Source: Betaproteobacteria bacterium SCN2 (GTDB lineage: Bacteria > Pseudomonadota > Gammaproteobacteria > Burkholderiales > Thiobacillaceae). From it: a stretch of DNA of 64,000 nt. This document shows positions 51,004-59,944 of this stretch, one piece after another (the first letter of the stretch is position 1; every line of letters starts with the position of its first letter). Position numbers and translations under genes: made by a program. The stretch covers positions 1 through 64,000 of the forward strand of contig WBSG01000004.1 of assembly GCA_008923285.1 (NCBI GenBank), given 5' to 3'. The notes beneath the pieces are model-generated. The model was not told the origin of the DNA and did not search any database. It worked only from the letters and a program-made list of their open reading frames with translations.

Positions 51004-51561
51004 CTAGGCGACTTTCTCGCGACGCACCTTGTTGCCCCAGATCCATACGTACTGCAGGCCCGAAGCCACGGTGGTGGCAAATACCAGCCAGAACATGGGG
51101 TACACCCAGACTTCGCCCGGCACGATGTTCGCCTGATGCCCGAGCACCAGCGCCAGCATGGCGAACTCGGCGAAAGTGTTGCCCTTGCCGAGCAGGGTCG
51201 GCTGGATTTCCAGGTGCCCGGCCATGCCGCGATAGGCCAGGGCGCCGACCACGATCACGGCATCGCGGACGACGATGGCGAGCGCCACCCACACCGGCAC
51301 CAGTTCGAAGCTCAGCAGCACCACCAGGACGGACAGGCTCAAGGCCTTGTCGGTGACGGTGTCGAGCGCGGCGCCGATGGCCGTGGTCTGCTTGAGCTTG
51401 CGCGCAAGATAGCCGTCGAGGCCGTCGGTCAGCGCGGCAGCCAGGAATACCCAGGTCGCCACCGCCCACTGGCCCTCGAGCATGAACCAGATGGTGGCCG
51501 GCACGCCCATGAGGCGGATGCCGGTGATGGAATTGGGCAGGTTGAAGGCTTTTTCTTCCAT
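51004..51561 (-). CDS. CDP-alcohol phosphatidyltransferase family protein
   Basis: A 185-residue inner-membrane enzyme of phospholipid head-group transfer. The family signature D-G-x2-A-R-x8-G-x3-D-x3-D is complete in TDGLDGYLARKLKQTTAIG followed by AALDTVTDK. There are six helices. It may be PgsA (phosphatidylglycerophosphate synthase) or a paralog; the start MEEKAFNLPNSITGIRL fits PgsA-like proteins. It is convergent with the peroxiredoxin gene. Confidence 0.9.
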   Translation of the reverse strand: MEEKAFNLPNSITGIRLMGVPATIWFMLEGQWAVATWVFLAAALTDGLDGYLARKLKQTTAIGAALDTVTDKALSLSVLVVLLSFELVPVWVALAIVVRDAVIVVGALAYRGMAGHLEIQPTLLGKGNTFAEFAMLALVLGHQANIVPGEVWVYPMFWLVFATTVASGLQYVWIWGNKVRREKVA

Positions 51562-51626
51562 GGCGTGCTTCCCCCTAGAACTTTATTGGCCGCGGGGCAC
51601 GGGCAAAAGCGTACCCGGCTTGCAAA

Positions 51627-51706
51627 GCGTTTTACCGCAGCGTTCGCGGAGGACGCGGAGTTTTGATTTCGTTCCGCCGCGTACTCTGCGGTTAATTCTG
51701 CTTTTT
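51627..51706. repeat. Purine-rich inverted repeat upstream of the phosphatidyltransferase gene
   Basis: ACCGCAGCGTTCGCGGAGGA at the left and TACTCTGCGGTTAATTCTGC at the right are imperfect inverted copies (ACCGCAG/CTGCGGT, GCGGAG) around a central TTTTGATTTCGTTCC. It belongs to the same CGGAGG/CTCTGCG family as the elements at 3485, 55633 and 59848. Confidence 0.55.
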
Positions 51707-51750
51707 GGCTTGTTTTTTTGCTTTCCCCAACTCGCCGCGACTGATTACCC

Positions 51751-54700
51751 TCAAGCTTGGACGTTCTCCCAGAGTTTTTCAAGCCGCTTGGCCGATACCG
51801 GATAGGGCGTTTTCAACTCCTGTGCGAACAGCGACACCCGCAGTTCCTCCAGATGCCAGCGAAACTGGTCGAGCAGCGGGTCATGGATGCCGGCCTTGCG
51901 ATGTTTGGCGAGGCGCTCCTGATAGCGCGCCTCCAGCCCCTGAACGATGGCCGTGTGGCGCGCGTCGCGCTCGCCGGCGCCGGGCAGCTTGTCGAAACGG
52001 CGCAGGATCGCGCGCAAATAGCGCGGCAGGTGCTGCCAATGTTCCCAGGGGGTGGCGCCGATGAAGCCGGGATAGATCAGTCTTGCCAGATGCGCCTGCT
52101 CGTCCTTCAACGCATGCGCGAAGGGCGATTTCTGCGCCAGCCTCGCCTGCACCTGCTGATGCAGGTCGAGGCATTCCTCGACGGATTTCAGCAGCGCCTG
52201 CGTCACCGGTGCGATGCGCGGCTTGGCACGCTCCTTCTGCTTGTCGAACTCCTTCTGCTTGCGCGGCGGCTCGTCGTCGCCGAGGCAGGCCCGGTTGGCG
52301 ATGGTGTCGAGCAATTCGGCGAAAAAGCCGTCGGCATTGCCGAAGGCGCGGTATTTCAGGGCCAGCGCGGTCTGCCTGGCAAGATCCTTCTCCAGCTGCC
52401 TGAACTGGGCGGACAGCGCAAGCCGCACGAGGCGCACCACGCCCTTGCGCGTTTCGGCCTCGGCATTCTCCGGCGTGTCCATGAGTTTCATGGCAACGCT
52501 GTCGCCGTAATCGACCAGCGCGGGATAGCCGGTGAGCGATTGCCCGCCGCGGCTGAACTTGACGCTGGCCGGCAGGTCGCCGAAGTCCCAGGCGGTGATG
52601 CCTTCGCGCTCGTGCTCGCTGCCAGCCTCGCTCTTGCCATAGGCGAGGCTGGCAGTCTCGCCGAGCTGCTTTTTCAGCGCCGCGAGGTCGCGGCCCATGG
52701 CGAGCTCCTGGCCGCCGTCGTCGAGCACGCGCAAATTGAGCCTGAGATGCGCATCGACCTCGGCCTCGCGCACATCGGCCTGCTTGCCGGTGCGCCGCGC
52801 CACCCAGGCCGCAACCGATTGTGCGAGCGGCGCCTCGCCCGCGCTGGCTTCGCCCAGGAAGGCGGTGACTGTCTGCGCGAGCGGAATGAAACTGTTCCTG
52901 ATGTCCTTGGGCAGCGCCTTGAACAAGGCATTGACCCGGTCGCGCAACAAGCCGGGGATGGCCCAGTCGAGCTGCGCCTCGCTGACCTTGTTCAGCAGGT
53001 ACAGCGGCAGCGACAGTGTGGCGCCGTCGAGCGGATGCCCCGGCTCGAAACGGTACTTGACCGCGCACTCCACGCCGTCGATCAGCAGAGTTTCCGGATA
53101 CAGGCCCTGCGACAGGTCGAGTCCTTCGGCGACGATGTCTTCGCGCGCGAGTCTGAGCGTGTCGGGGTCGATGGTTTTCAGCCACTTCTCGAAGGCCGGG
53201 CCGTTGTGCAGGCCGGGCGGAATGCGCGCATCGAAGAATTTGTAGATGCGCTCCTCGTCGAGCCACACTCCGGCCTTGCGCGCCTTGTGCTCGAGTTCCT
53301 CGATGTGCTTGATCAGCTCGCGGTTGTGCTGGAACCATTTGCTTTGCGTATCGTATTCCCCCGCCACCAGCGCGCCGCGGATGAAAAGCTCGCGCGCGAG
53401 CGACGGCTCGAGCGGCCCGTAGTGCACGCGCCTTCTTGATGCCAGCGTCACGCCGTAGAGCGTCACCCGCTCATAAGCCATGACGCGCGCCGACTTGCGG
53501 TCCCAGTGCGGCTCGGAATAGCTGCGCTCCAGCACATGTTGCGAGGCGGCCTCGATCCATTCCGGCCGCACTTCGGCCGCCATCCGCCCCATGAGTCTTC
53601 CCACATCCGTCAGCTCGGCCGCCACCACCCACTTGGGCCCCTTCTTCGCCAGCACCGAGGCGGGATGCAGGGAAAAACGCAGGCCGCGCGCGCCCTGGTA
53701 GTTGCCTTCGCCCGGCTTCCTCGCCTTGACGTCGTCGGACTTGAAACCGATGTTGCCGAGCAGGCCGGTGAGCAGCGCCTGGTGCAGGGCATCGTAGCCG
53801 GCGGGCTTTTCATTCAGGCGCAGGCCCATTTCCGCAACCTGGGTGGCGAGCTGGCCGTGCACGTCGCGCCATTCGCGCATGCGCCGCGGCGACAGGAAAT
53901 GCTCGGCGAGCTGATTCTGCAACAGCCGGTTGGATTTCTTGTGCTTGATGGCTTCGTCGAACCAGTGCCACAGCTTCACCACCGACACGAAGTCCGAGCG
54001 TTCGTCGGCGAACAGCTTGTGCTTCTCGTCCGCACTGCCGGCGCGGTCCTGCGGCCGCTCGCGCGGGTCCTGCACCGACAGGAAGCTGGCGATGGCGAGC
54101 ATTTCCGCGAGGCAGCCGCTGCGCTCGGCGGCCAGGATCATGCGCGCCATGCGCGGGTCGAGCGGCAGCTTCGCCACGCGCTCGCCGATCTTGGTCAGTT
54201 CGTTCCGTTCGTCGAGCGCGTTCAATTCGTGCAGCAGCCGATAGCCGTCGGCGATGAAGCGGGACTGCGGCGCATCGATGAAAGGGAAGCCCTCGACATT
54301 GCCCAACCCCAGCGACTTCATGCGCAAGATCACGCCGGCGAGCGAAGAGCGCAAAAGCTCCGGGTCGGTGAAGCGCGGACGGTTGTTGAAGTCGTCTTCG
54401 TCGTACAGACGGATGCAGATGCCGTCCATCACGCGGCCGCAGCGGCCGGCGCGCTGGTTGGCGGAGGCCTGGGAAATCTTTTCGATCAGCAGCTGCTCGA
54501 CCTTGTTGCGCGCGGAATAGCGCTTGACCCGTGCCTGGCCGGTATCGATGACATAGCGGATGCCGGGCACGGTGAGCGAGGTCTCTGCCACGTTGGTGGC
54601 GAGCACGATGCGGCGCGCGTTGCCCGGTTTGAAAATGCGGTCCTGCTCCTCCACCGACAGGCGCGCAAAGAGAGGCAGAATCTCGGTATGCGGGGCGCCC

Positions 54701-55629
54701 CGGAACGTCGCCCGAGGGCCCCTCGCAGAGGGATCGGGCAGTGGAGGGGATGCCGTGCCTGCGCTCCGGGGCGCCGTGCCAAACTCGCGGCCGGTCGCAT
54801 CCCCAAGGGGCCCCTGCTCCCTGCTCGCAGGCACATGGTGCTTCCTCAGCGCCTCGGCGGTCTCGCGAATCTCGCGCTCGCCCGGCAAAAAGATCAGCGT
54901 GTCGCCCCAGCCCTCGCGCGCGAGCTCGTCGGTGGCGTCGAGAATGGCCTGGGTGAGATCGGCTTCCTCGCTAGCCTTCCCCCTTCCCCCTTCGCCCTTC
55001 GCTGCCGGCCCTTCCCCCTTCTCCCTTCCCCCTTCACCCCCTGTTGGCCGGTAGCGGATCTCCACCGGATAGGTGCGGCCGGAGACTTCGATCACCGGCG
55101 CATTGCCGAAATGCGCCGAGAATTTCTCGGCATCGATGGTGGCGGAGGTGATGACGACCTTCAGGTCCGGGCGCAGCTCCACCAGCGTGCGCAGGTAGCC
55201 AAGCAGGAAGTCGATGTTGAGCGAACGCTCGTGCGCCTCGTCGACCACGATGCAGGAATACGCCGACAGCATGGGATCGCCCTGGCTTTCGGCGAGCAGG
55301 ATGCCGTCGGTCATGAACTTGATGCGGGTGTCGCGCCTGACTTTATCCGTAAACCGCACCTTGTAGCCGACCAGGCCGCCGAACTCGCTTTTCAGCTCCT
55401 CGGCCACGCGGCTCGCCACCGAGCGCGCGGCGATGCGGCGCGGCTGGGTGCAGCCGACGAGTCCCTTGTCGCCCAGCCCCGCCTCCAGGCACATCTTGGG
55501 GATCTGCGTGGTCTTGCCCGAGCCGGTCTCGCCGCACAGGATCAGCACGGGATTGGCCTTCAGCGCGGCGAGGATGTCGTCCCGCCGCTGCGCTACCGGC
55601 AGGTCGGGGTATTCAATAGGATGATTCAT
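51751..55629 (-). CDS. hrpA: ATP-dependent RNA helicase HrpA
   Basis: A 1292-residue DEAH-box helicase, similar in length to E. coli HrpA (1300). Motif I is CGETGSGKTTQIPK, motif II is VVDEAHERSLN, motif III is TSATIDAE, and motif VI is ANQRAGRCGR. HA2/OB and DUF3418-type C-terminal regions follow. HrpA unwinds RNA and has roles in mRNA processing and ribosome rescue. Two low-complexity insertions not expected in the family interrupt the helicase core near residues 195-220 and 264-312. Confidence 0.95.
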   Translation of the reverse strand: MNHPIEYPDLPVAQRRDDILAALKANPVLILCGETGSGKTTQIPKMCLEAGLGDKGLVGCTQPRRIAARSVASRVAEELKSEFGGLVGYKVRFTDKVRRDTRIKFMTDGILLAESQGDPMLSAYSCIVVDEAHERSLNIDFLLGYLRTLVELRPDLKVVITSATIDAEKFSAHFGNAPVIEVSGRTYPVEIRYRPTGGEGGREKGEGPAAKGEGGRGKASEEADLTQAILDATDELAREGWGDTLIFLPGEREIRETAEALRKHHVPASREQGPLGDATGREFGTAPRSAGTASPPLPDPSARGPRATFRGAPHTEILPLFARLSVEEQDRIFKPGNARRIVLATNVAETSLTVPGIRYVIDTGQARVKRYSARNKVEQLLIEKISQASANQRAGRCGRVMDGICIRLYDEDDFNNRPRFTDPELLRSSLAGVILRMKSLGLGNVEGFPFIDAPQSRFIADGYRLLHELNALDERNELTKIGERVAKLPLDPRMARMILAAERSGCLAEMLAIASFLSVQDPRERPQDRAGSADEKHKLFADERSDFVSVVKLWHWFDEAIKHKKSNRLLQNQLAEHFLSPRRMREWRDVHGQLATQVAEMGLRLNEKPAGYDALHQALLTGLLGNIGFKSDDVKARKPGEGNYQGARGLRFSLHPASVLAKKGPKWVVAAELTDVGRLMGRMAAEVRPEWIEAASQHVLERSYSEPHWDRKSARVMAYERVTLYGVTLASRRRVHYGPLEPSLARELFIRGALVAGEYDTQSKWFQHNRELIKHIEELEHKARKAGVWLDEERIYKFFDARIPPGLHNGPAFEKWLKTIDPDTLRLAREDIVAEGLDLSQGLYPETLLIDGVECAVKYRFEPGHPLDGATLSLPLYLLNKVSEAQLDWAIPGLLRDRVNALFKALPKDIRNSFIPLAQTVTAFLGEASAGEAPLAQSVAAWVARRTGKQADVREAEVDAHLRLNLRVLDDGGQELAMGRDLAALKKQLGETASLAYGKSEAGSEHEREGITAWDFGDLPASVKFSRGGQSLTGYPALVDYGDSVAMKLMDTPENAEAETRKGVVRLVRLALSAQFRQLEKDLARQTALALKYRAFGNADGFFAELLDTIANRACLGDDEPPRKQKEFDKQKERAKPRIAPVTQALLKSVEECLDLHQQVQARLAQKSPFAHALKDEQAHLARLIYPGFIGATPWEHWQHLPRYLRAILRRFDKLPGAGERDARHTAIVQGLEARYQERLAKHRKAGIHDPLLDQFRWHLEELRVSLFAQELKTPYPVSAKRLEKLWENVQA
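54693..54839. repeat. In-frame insertion 2 in hrpA, repeat-like DNA
   Basis: About 147 bp (49 codons) separate two blocks that are adjacent in E. coli HrpA (the helix ending EALRKH and the strand HTEILPL). The DNA holds several GC-rich palindromes (GGGGCGCCCCGG, GAGGGCCCCTC, AGGGGCCCCT) and encodes a Gly/Pro/Ser/Arg-rich loop. Confidence 0.55.
54969..55045. repeat. In-frame insertion 1 in hrpA, CCCTTCCCCCTT repeats
   Basis: About 77 bp of tandem-like CCTTCCCCCTT/CGCCCTTCGC units encode a Gly/Glu/Lys-rich stretch (GGEGGREKGEGPAAKGEGG) between the RYRP strand and the next helix of the helicase core. The wording resembles intergenic repeats rather than coding DNA. Confidence 0.55.
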
Positions 55630-55632
55630 TCA

Positions 55633-55775
55633 AAAAAACAGAACGCGGAGACACAGAGAAAAACCGTAAAAGCATTTACAGGGAGGCATGGGAGGATAAG
55701 GGAGCAAACAAGGATTTTCTCCCTTGCCTCCCTTAACCTCTCTGTTATTGAATTTGTCTCTGCGCTTCTGCGTTC
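55633..55775. repeat. Large purine-rich nested inverted repeat upstream of hrpA
   Basis: Outer arms AACGCGGAGACACAGAGAAA and TTTGTCTCTGCGCTTCTGCG, and inner arms GGGAGGCATGGGAGGATAAG and CTCCCTTGCCTCCCTTAACC, nest to give a long cruciform-capable element between hrpA and the CbiM-like gene. It is the longest member of its family here. Confidence 0.65.
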
Positions 55776-55785
55776 ATAACGCCTT

Positions 55786-56451
55786 TCACTTGTTCTTGAT
55801 GTAGCGCTCGTCATCGAAGGTCTCCAGCCACTCCGGCCTGTAGACCGCCATCAGCGTGGCGCCCATGCCGGTGGTGAGCGCCTCCGACCAGGCCAGCAGG
55901 ATGAAGTAGGGCGTGTAGTTTTCCAGCAGATAGCCCATGGCATAGGCACCGGACAGCGCCAGCACCGCCGTCGATGCCAGCGCGGCCGCGCCGATGGCGA
56001 GCGCCGCGCCGAAGAAGCCGTTGGCCAGCACGTAGACGAAGAAATGGTTGGGCAGCCTGCGGTCGACGAAGCGGTACAGGTGATGCGTCACGGCGGCAGG
56101 CACGGCGCAAAACAGCAGGGACTCCAGGCCCAGGCCCATGAGGCTGGCCTTGCCGGTAAGCGCGGCCGCGAGCGCCGCCAGGCTGGCTGCCAGCCAGCCG
56201 CGCCAGAAGCCGAACATGAGGGTGGCGAGGCTCGCCCCCAGCATGTGGAAGGAAAGCCCCGGTTTCACCCCGGTGCGGATCTGCCACATCACCATCAGCG
56301 CGACCGCCACGCCGAGGAACAGGTTGAGGCGAGCACCGTCCTTGAGCCGTGCGAGGTCGCCCGAGCGCCAGGCGAACCACAGCAGGATGGCCACGCCCGC
56401 CCAGCCCAGCGCGTTCCAGTTGTCGGCGAAAACCGATATTTCCTTGTCCAT
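55786..56451 (-). CDS. CbiM-like predicted membrane protein (COG3235 type)
   Basis: A 221-residue integral membrane protein with six to seven helices. GVKPGLSFHMLGASLATLMF with its buried His, GFWRGWLAAS and THHLYRFVDRRLPNHFFVYV are characteristic of the CbiM/NikM-related COG3235 group. Relatives are the substrate-binding components of cobalt/nickel ECF transporters, but no ATPase or T-component gene is nearby. The start is ATG 56451. Confidence 0.82.
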   Translation of the reverse strand: MDKEISVFADNWNALGWAGVAILLWFAWRSGDLARLKDGARLNLFLGVAVALMVMWQIRTGVKPGLSFHMLGASLATLMFGFWRGWLAASLAALAAALTGKASLMGLGLESLLFCAVPAAVTHHLYRFVDRRLPNHFFVYVLANGFFGAALAIGAAALASTAVLALSGAYAMGYLLENYTPYFILLAWSEALTTGMGATLMAVYRPEWLETFDDERYIKNK

Positions 56452-56506
56452 GGCTGCATTTTAACTGCGGCTATACTTGCCTTTTATTTTTTGCCAGCAA
56501 AAGCCC

Positions 56507-57172
56507 ATGAAGTTAGCCCTGTTCGACCTCGACAACACCCTGCTCGCCGGCGATTCCGACTTCGAGTGGGCGCAGTTCCTCATCAGCAAGGGCGTGCTCG
56601 ACCGTGAAGTGCAAGAAGCGAAAAACCGCGAGTTCTACGAGCACTACAAGGCCGGCACCCTCGACATCCACGCCTTCCTCGATTTCCAGCTGAAGCCGCT
56701 GGCGCGCCACCCGCGCGAGCAGCTCGATGCCTGGCATCGCGAATTCCTCGCCACGCGCATCCTGCCCATGATTACCGAGAAGAGCCGCGCGCTGGTGCAG
56801 AAACACCGGCAGGAAGCAGACAAGGTCGCCATCATCACCGCCACCAACCGCTTCGTCACCGGGCCGATTGCCAGGGAATTCGGCGTCGATCACCTGATCG
56901 CCACCGAAGTCGAGGAGATCGACGGCCAGTACACCGGGCGCGGCACCGGCATCCCCTGTTTCAAGGAACACAAGATCACCCGCCTGGAGATGTGGCTGTC
57001 CGGACAGGGCCTGCTGTGGGAAGACGTCAGCGAAAGCTGGTTCTACAGCGATTCGCTGAACGACCTGCCGCTGCTGTCCAAAGTGACGCATCCCGTTGCG
57101 GTGGACCCGGACGACACCCTGGAAGCCCACGCCAGGCTGAATGGCTGGCCCATCATCAGCCTGCGCAATTGA
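56507..57172 (+). CDS. HAD-IB family phosphatase
   Basis: A 221-residue haloacid-dehalogenase phosphatase of the SerB-like IB subfamily. Motif I is LFDLDNTLLAGDSD, motif II is in AIITATNRF, and the Lys and acidic pair lie in FKEHKITRL and FYSDSLNDLPLL. Similar proteins in Betaproteobacteria are annotated as phosphoserine phosphatase-like or histidinol-phosphatase-like (HisN). The substrate cannot be decided from sequence alone. Confidence 0.88.
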   Translation: MKLALFDLDNTLLAGDSDFEWAQFLISKGVLDREVQEAKNREFYEHYKAGTLDIHAFLDFQLKPLARHPREQLDAWHREFLATRILPMITEKSRALVQKHRQEADKVAIITATNRFVTGPIAREFGVDHLIATEVEEIDGQYTGRGTGIPCFKEHKITRLEMWLSGQGLLWEDVSESWFYSDSLNDLPLLSKVTHPVAVDPDDTLEAHARLNGWPIISLRN

Positions 57173-57288
57173 TGTCAAAATCGATGACGGTGAGGTTTGG
57201 GGCGGGACGAGCGCCCGGTTTTATTTCGTTTTCCTCCCTTGCCTCTCCCACCTACTTGTGAATAGGGTTTTGGCCAAAAACCGGCTGA

Positions 57289-57294
57289 TATAAT
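57289..57294 (+). promoter_or_regulatory. Possible -10 element before pcnB
   Basis: TATAAT lies 28 bases before the pcnB start in the 150-bp gap after the HAD gene. No good -35 hexamer was found at the right spacing. A fragment resembling the purine-rich repeat family (TTTTCCTCCCTTGCCTCTCC, about 57229-57248) lies just upstream. Confidence 0.35.
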
Positions 57295-57322
57295 TCGGGC
57301 TTCCTAGTCCTGACTTTTCTCA

Positions 57323-58690
57323 ATGATCCGTCGTTTCATCCAGCGCGTACTGGGCAATTCCGGCAAGGCCGAGACAGGCCGGCCCGCCAGCGAGCCGTTG
57401 ATCCTGCCGCTGGCCAAACACGGCATCAGGCGCGAATCCATCGACGCCTGCGCCCTGCGCACCTGCGAAACCCTGGCCGACAGCGGCTTCAAGGCCTTCG
57501 TCGTCGGCGGCGCGGTGCGCGACCTGCTGCTGGGCAAGAAGCCCAAGGATTTCGACGTCGCCACCGACGCCACCCCCGAGGAAGTGCGCCGGCTGTTCCG
57601 CCGCTCGCGCATCATCGGCCGCCGCTTCCGCATCGTCCACGTCATGTGCGGGCGCGACACCATCGAGGTCACCACCTTCCGCGCCGCCGGCAACCTCAAC
57701 GGCGACGACGAGGATGACCGGCCCACCGACGAAACCGGCCGCATCCTCGAGGACAACATCTTCGGCAGCCAGGCCGAAGATGCGGCGCGGCGCGATTTCA
57801 CCGCCAACGCCCTGTACTACGACCCGCTGCGCGAGGAAATCCACGACTATTTCAACGGTGTTGCAGACTGCAAGAAGAAGGTCCTGCGCATGATCGGCAA
57901 CCCTGCCGCCCGCTACCGCGAAGACCCCGTGCGCATGCTGCGCGCCGTGCGCTTCGCCGCCAAGCTGGACTTTCACATCGACCCCGCCACGCGCAAGCCG
58001 GTGGCGGAGCTGGCCGACCTGCTCGACAACGTGCCGCGCGCGCGCATTTTCGACGAGGCGGTGAAGCTGCTGATGTCGGGCCACGCCCTGCGCGGCGTGC
58101 ACCAGCTGCGCGCCGAGGGCCTGCACCACGGCATGCTGCCGCTGCTCGACACCATCCTCGACGACTCGCAGGGCAAGCGTTTCATCGAAGCCGGCCTGAA
58201 GAACACCGATGAACGCATCCATGCCGACAAGGCCGCCTCGCCCGGCTTCCTGTTCGCCTGCCTGCTGTGGCCGCAGGTGCTGCGGCAATGGAAGGAAATC
58301 GAGGCCGAAGGCGAAAAGCCCATTCCCGCCCTGTTCATCGCCATGGACGAAGTGCTGGAAGCACAGCGCGAACTGCTCGCCATCCCGCGCAAGCTCGACG
58401 GCATGATCAAGGAAATCTGGGCCTTGCAGCCACGCTTCGAACAGCGCGCCGGCAGCCGCCCCTTCCGCCTGCTCGAGCATCCGCGCTTCCGCGCCGGCTA
58501 CGATTTCCTGCTGATCCGCGCCGAAAGCGGCGAAATGCCGCAGGAACTCGGCGACTGGTGGACGGAATTCCAGGATGCCGACGAAGCCACGCGCAAGTCC
58601 ATGCTGCTCGCCGAGACCGGCCCGAAACCCAAGCGCAAGCGGCGGCGCAAGGCCAAGACGGCAACCGAGGCTGCCGAAACGCCGGCATGA
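57323..58690 (+). CDS. pcnB: Poly(A) polymerase I
   Basis: A 455-residue class II nucleotidyltransferase that adds 3' poly(A) tails and promotes RNA decay. The catalytic motif is FVVGGAVRDLLLGKKPKDFD with DVATD supplying the acidic pair. RRDFTANALYYDPLREEIHD and RYREDPVRMLRAVRFAAKL are family blocks. The C-terminus is Lys/Arg-rich (PKRKRRRKAKTATE). It overlaps folK by 4 bp (ATGA), as in the conserved pcnB-folK arrangement. Confidence 0.96.
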   Translation: MIRRFIQRVLGNSGKAETGRPASEPLILPLAKHGIRRESIDACALRTCETLADSGFKAFVVGGAVRDLLLGKKPKDFDVATDATPEEVRRLFRRSRIIGRRFRIVHVMCGRDTIEVTTFRAAGNLNGDDEDDRPTDETGRILEDNIFGSQAEDAARRDFTANALYYDPLREEIHDYFNGVADCKKKVLRMIGNPAARYREDPVRMLRAVRFAAKLDFHIDPATRKPVAELADLLDNVPRARIFDEAVKLLMSGHALRGVHQLRAEGLHHGMLPLLDTILDDSQGKRFIEAGLKNTDERIHADKAASPGFLFACLLWPQVLRQWKEIEAEGEKPIPALFIAMDEVLEAQRELLAIPRKLDGMIKEIWALQPRFEQRAGSRPFRLLEHPRFRAGYDFLLIRAESGEMPQELGDWWTEFQDADEATRKSMLLAETGPKPKRKRRRKAKTATEAAETPA

Positions 58691-59199
58691 CGGTCGCCGC
58701 CTACATTGGCCTCGGCGCCAACCTCGACGATCCCGCGGCGCAGGTCGAACTGGCCATGGACGAACTCGCGCGCCTGCCCGAAAGCCGGCTGACCGCGCGC
58801 TCTTCGCTCTATGCCTCGGCGCCGGTGGGCTATGCCGAGCAGCCCGATTTCATCAATGCCGTCGCTGTGCTGGAAACCCGGCTGTCGCCGCGCGCCCTGC
58901 TCGAGGCCATGCTCGGCATCGAACACCACCACGGCCGCAACCGCACCTTCCGCAATGCGCCGCGCACGCTCGATCTCGACCTGCTCTTGTACGGCGATGC
59001 GCATTTTCATGAGGCAAACCTCACCCTGCCGCACCCGCGCATGCACGAGCGCGCCTTCGTGCTGTTGCCGCTGCTGGAAATCGCGCCCGAACTCGTCATC
59101 CCCGGCCACGGCCGCGCCGAACTGCTGCTTGCGCTTGCCGGCGACCAGGCCGTGCGCCGCCACGAGCCGCCGCTGAAAGTGGCGGCAGGCGTCCTCTGA
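58687..59199 (+). CDS. folK: 2-Amino-4-hydroxy-6-hydroxymethyldihydropteridine pyrophosphokinase
   Basis: A 170-residue enzyme of folate synthesis. Motifs are AYIGLGANLDDP, the substrate-binding FINAVAVLET, GRNRTFRNAPRTLDLDLLLY with catalytic Arg and Asp, and LPHPRMHERAFVLLPL. Length is usual. The ATG overlaps the pcnB stop, and its own stop overlaps the next start (TGATG), indicating translational coupling through the operon. Confidence 0.96.
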   Translation: MTVAAYIGLGANLDDPAAQVELAMDELARLPESRLTARSSLYASAPVGYAEQPDFINAVAVLETRLSPRALLEAMLGIEHHHGRNRTFRNAPRTLDLDLLLYGDAHFHEANLTLPHPRMHERAFVLLPLLEIAPELVIPGHGRAELLLALAGDQAVRRHEPPLKVAAGVL

Positions 59200-59840
59200 T
59201 GCCGCGCCCGCGCTACCGGCATATCGTCGTCGAAGGCCCCATCGGCGTAGGCAAGACCAGCCTTGCGCGCAAGCTGGCCGAGCACCTGCAGGCCGAACTC
59301 TTGCTGGAAAACGCCGCCGACAATCCCTTCCTGCCGCGCTTCTATCAGGACCCGAAAAGATATGCGCTGGCCACCCAGCTGCATTTCCTGTTCGACCGCG
59401 CGCGCCAGGTGAGCCAGCTCGCCCAGGGCGACCTGTTCCGCCACAGCATCGTCGCCGACTTCCTGCTCGACAAGGATCGCCTGTTCGCCAGGCTCAACCT
59501 CGACAGCGACGAATACGCGCTGTACCGAAAAGTGTATGACGACCTCGCCCTGCAGGCGCCCGCCCCCGATCTGGTCATCTACCTGCAGGCGCCGCTCGAC
59601 AAGCTGCGCGAGCGCGTCAAGCGCCGCGGCATCGACTACGAACAGGGCATGAACGGCGACTACCTCGACCGCCTCGCCGACACCTATAGTGAATTCTTCC
59701 ATCACTACGATGCCGCCCCGGTGCTGATGGTCAACAGCGAAAACCTCAATTTCGTGAACAGCGCAGACGACTTCGAACTGCTGCTGGAGCGCATGGACAA
59801 GATGCGCGGCCCGCGCGAGTTCTTTTCGCGCGCAGCCTAG
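59199..59840 (+). CDS. Deoxynucleoside kinase family protein
   Basis: A 213-residue P-loop kinase: Walker A VEGPIGVGKTSLARKLAEHL, ENAADNPFLPRFYQDP (the nucleoside-contact region) and RVKRRGIDYEQGMNGDYLDR (lid-like Arg-rich segment). It belongs to the dAK/dGK/dCK family and should salvage deoxynucleosides. Its ATG overlaps the folK stop. Its place between folK and panB, a pathway-unrelated slot, is common in Betaproteobacteria. Confidence 0.9.
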   Translation: MPRPRYRHIVVEGPIGVGKTSLARKLAEHLQAELLLENAADNPFLPRFYQDPKRYALATQLHFLFDRARQVSQLAQGDLFRHSIVADFLLDKDRLFARLNLDSDEYALYRKVYDDLALQAPAPDLVIYLQAPLDKLRERVKRRGIDYEQGMNGDYLDRLADTYSEFFHHYDAAPVLMVNSENLNFVNSADDFELLLERMDKMRGPREFFSRAA

Positions 59841-59847
59841 ACTTCCT

Positions 59848-59935
59848 TTACAAAGAGGACAGGAGGACAAGCGGAATGCAAGAAACCATCATGCGCAGCG
59901 AGGATTTCCCTCCTGTCCTCGTGCCCTCCTTGTTC
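59848..59935. repeat. Purine-rich inverted repeat before panB
   Basis: AAGAGGACAGGAGGACAAG at the left and CCCTCCTGTCCTCGTGCCCT at the right are inverted copies (GAGGACAGGAGG/CCTCCTGTCCTC) around about 40 bases. It lies in the only real gap of the pcnB-to-panC unit, ending 9 bp before the panB start, and so could influence panB expression. Confidence 0.65.
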
Positions 59936-59944
59936 TGATTGCTT

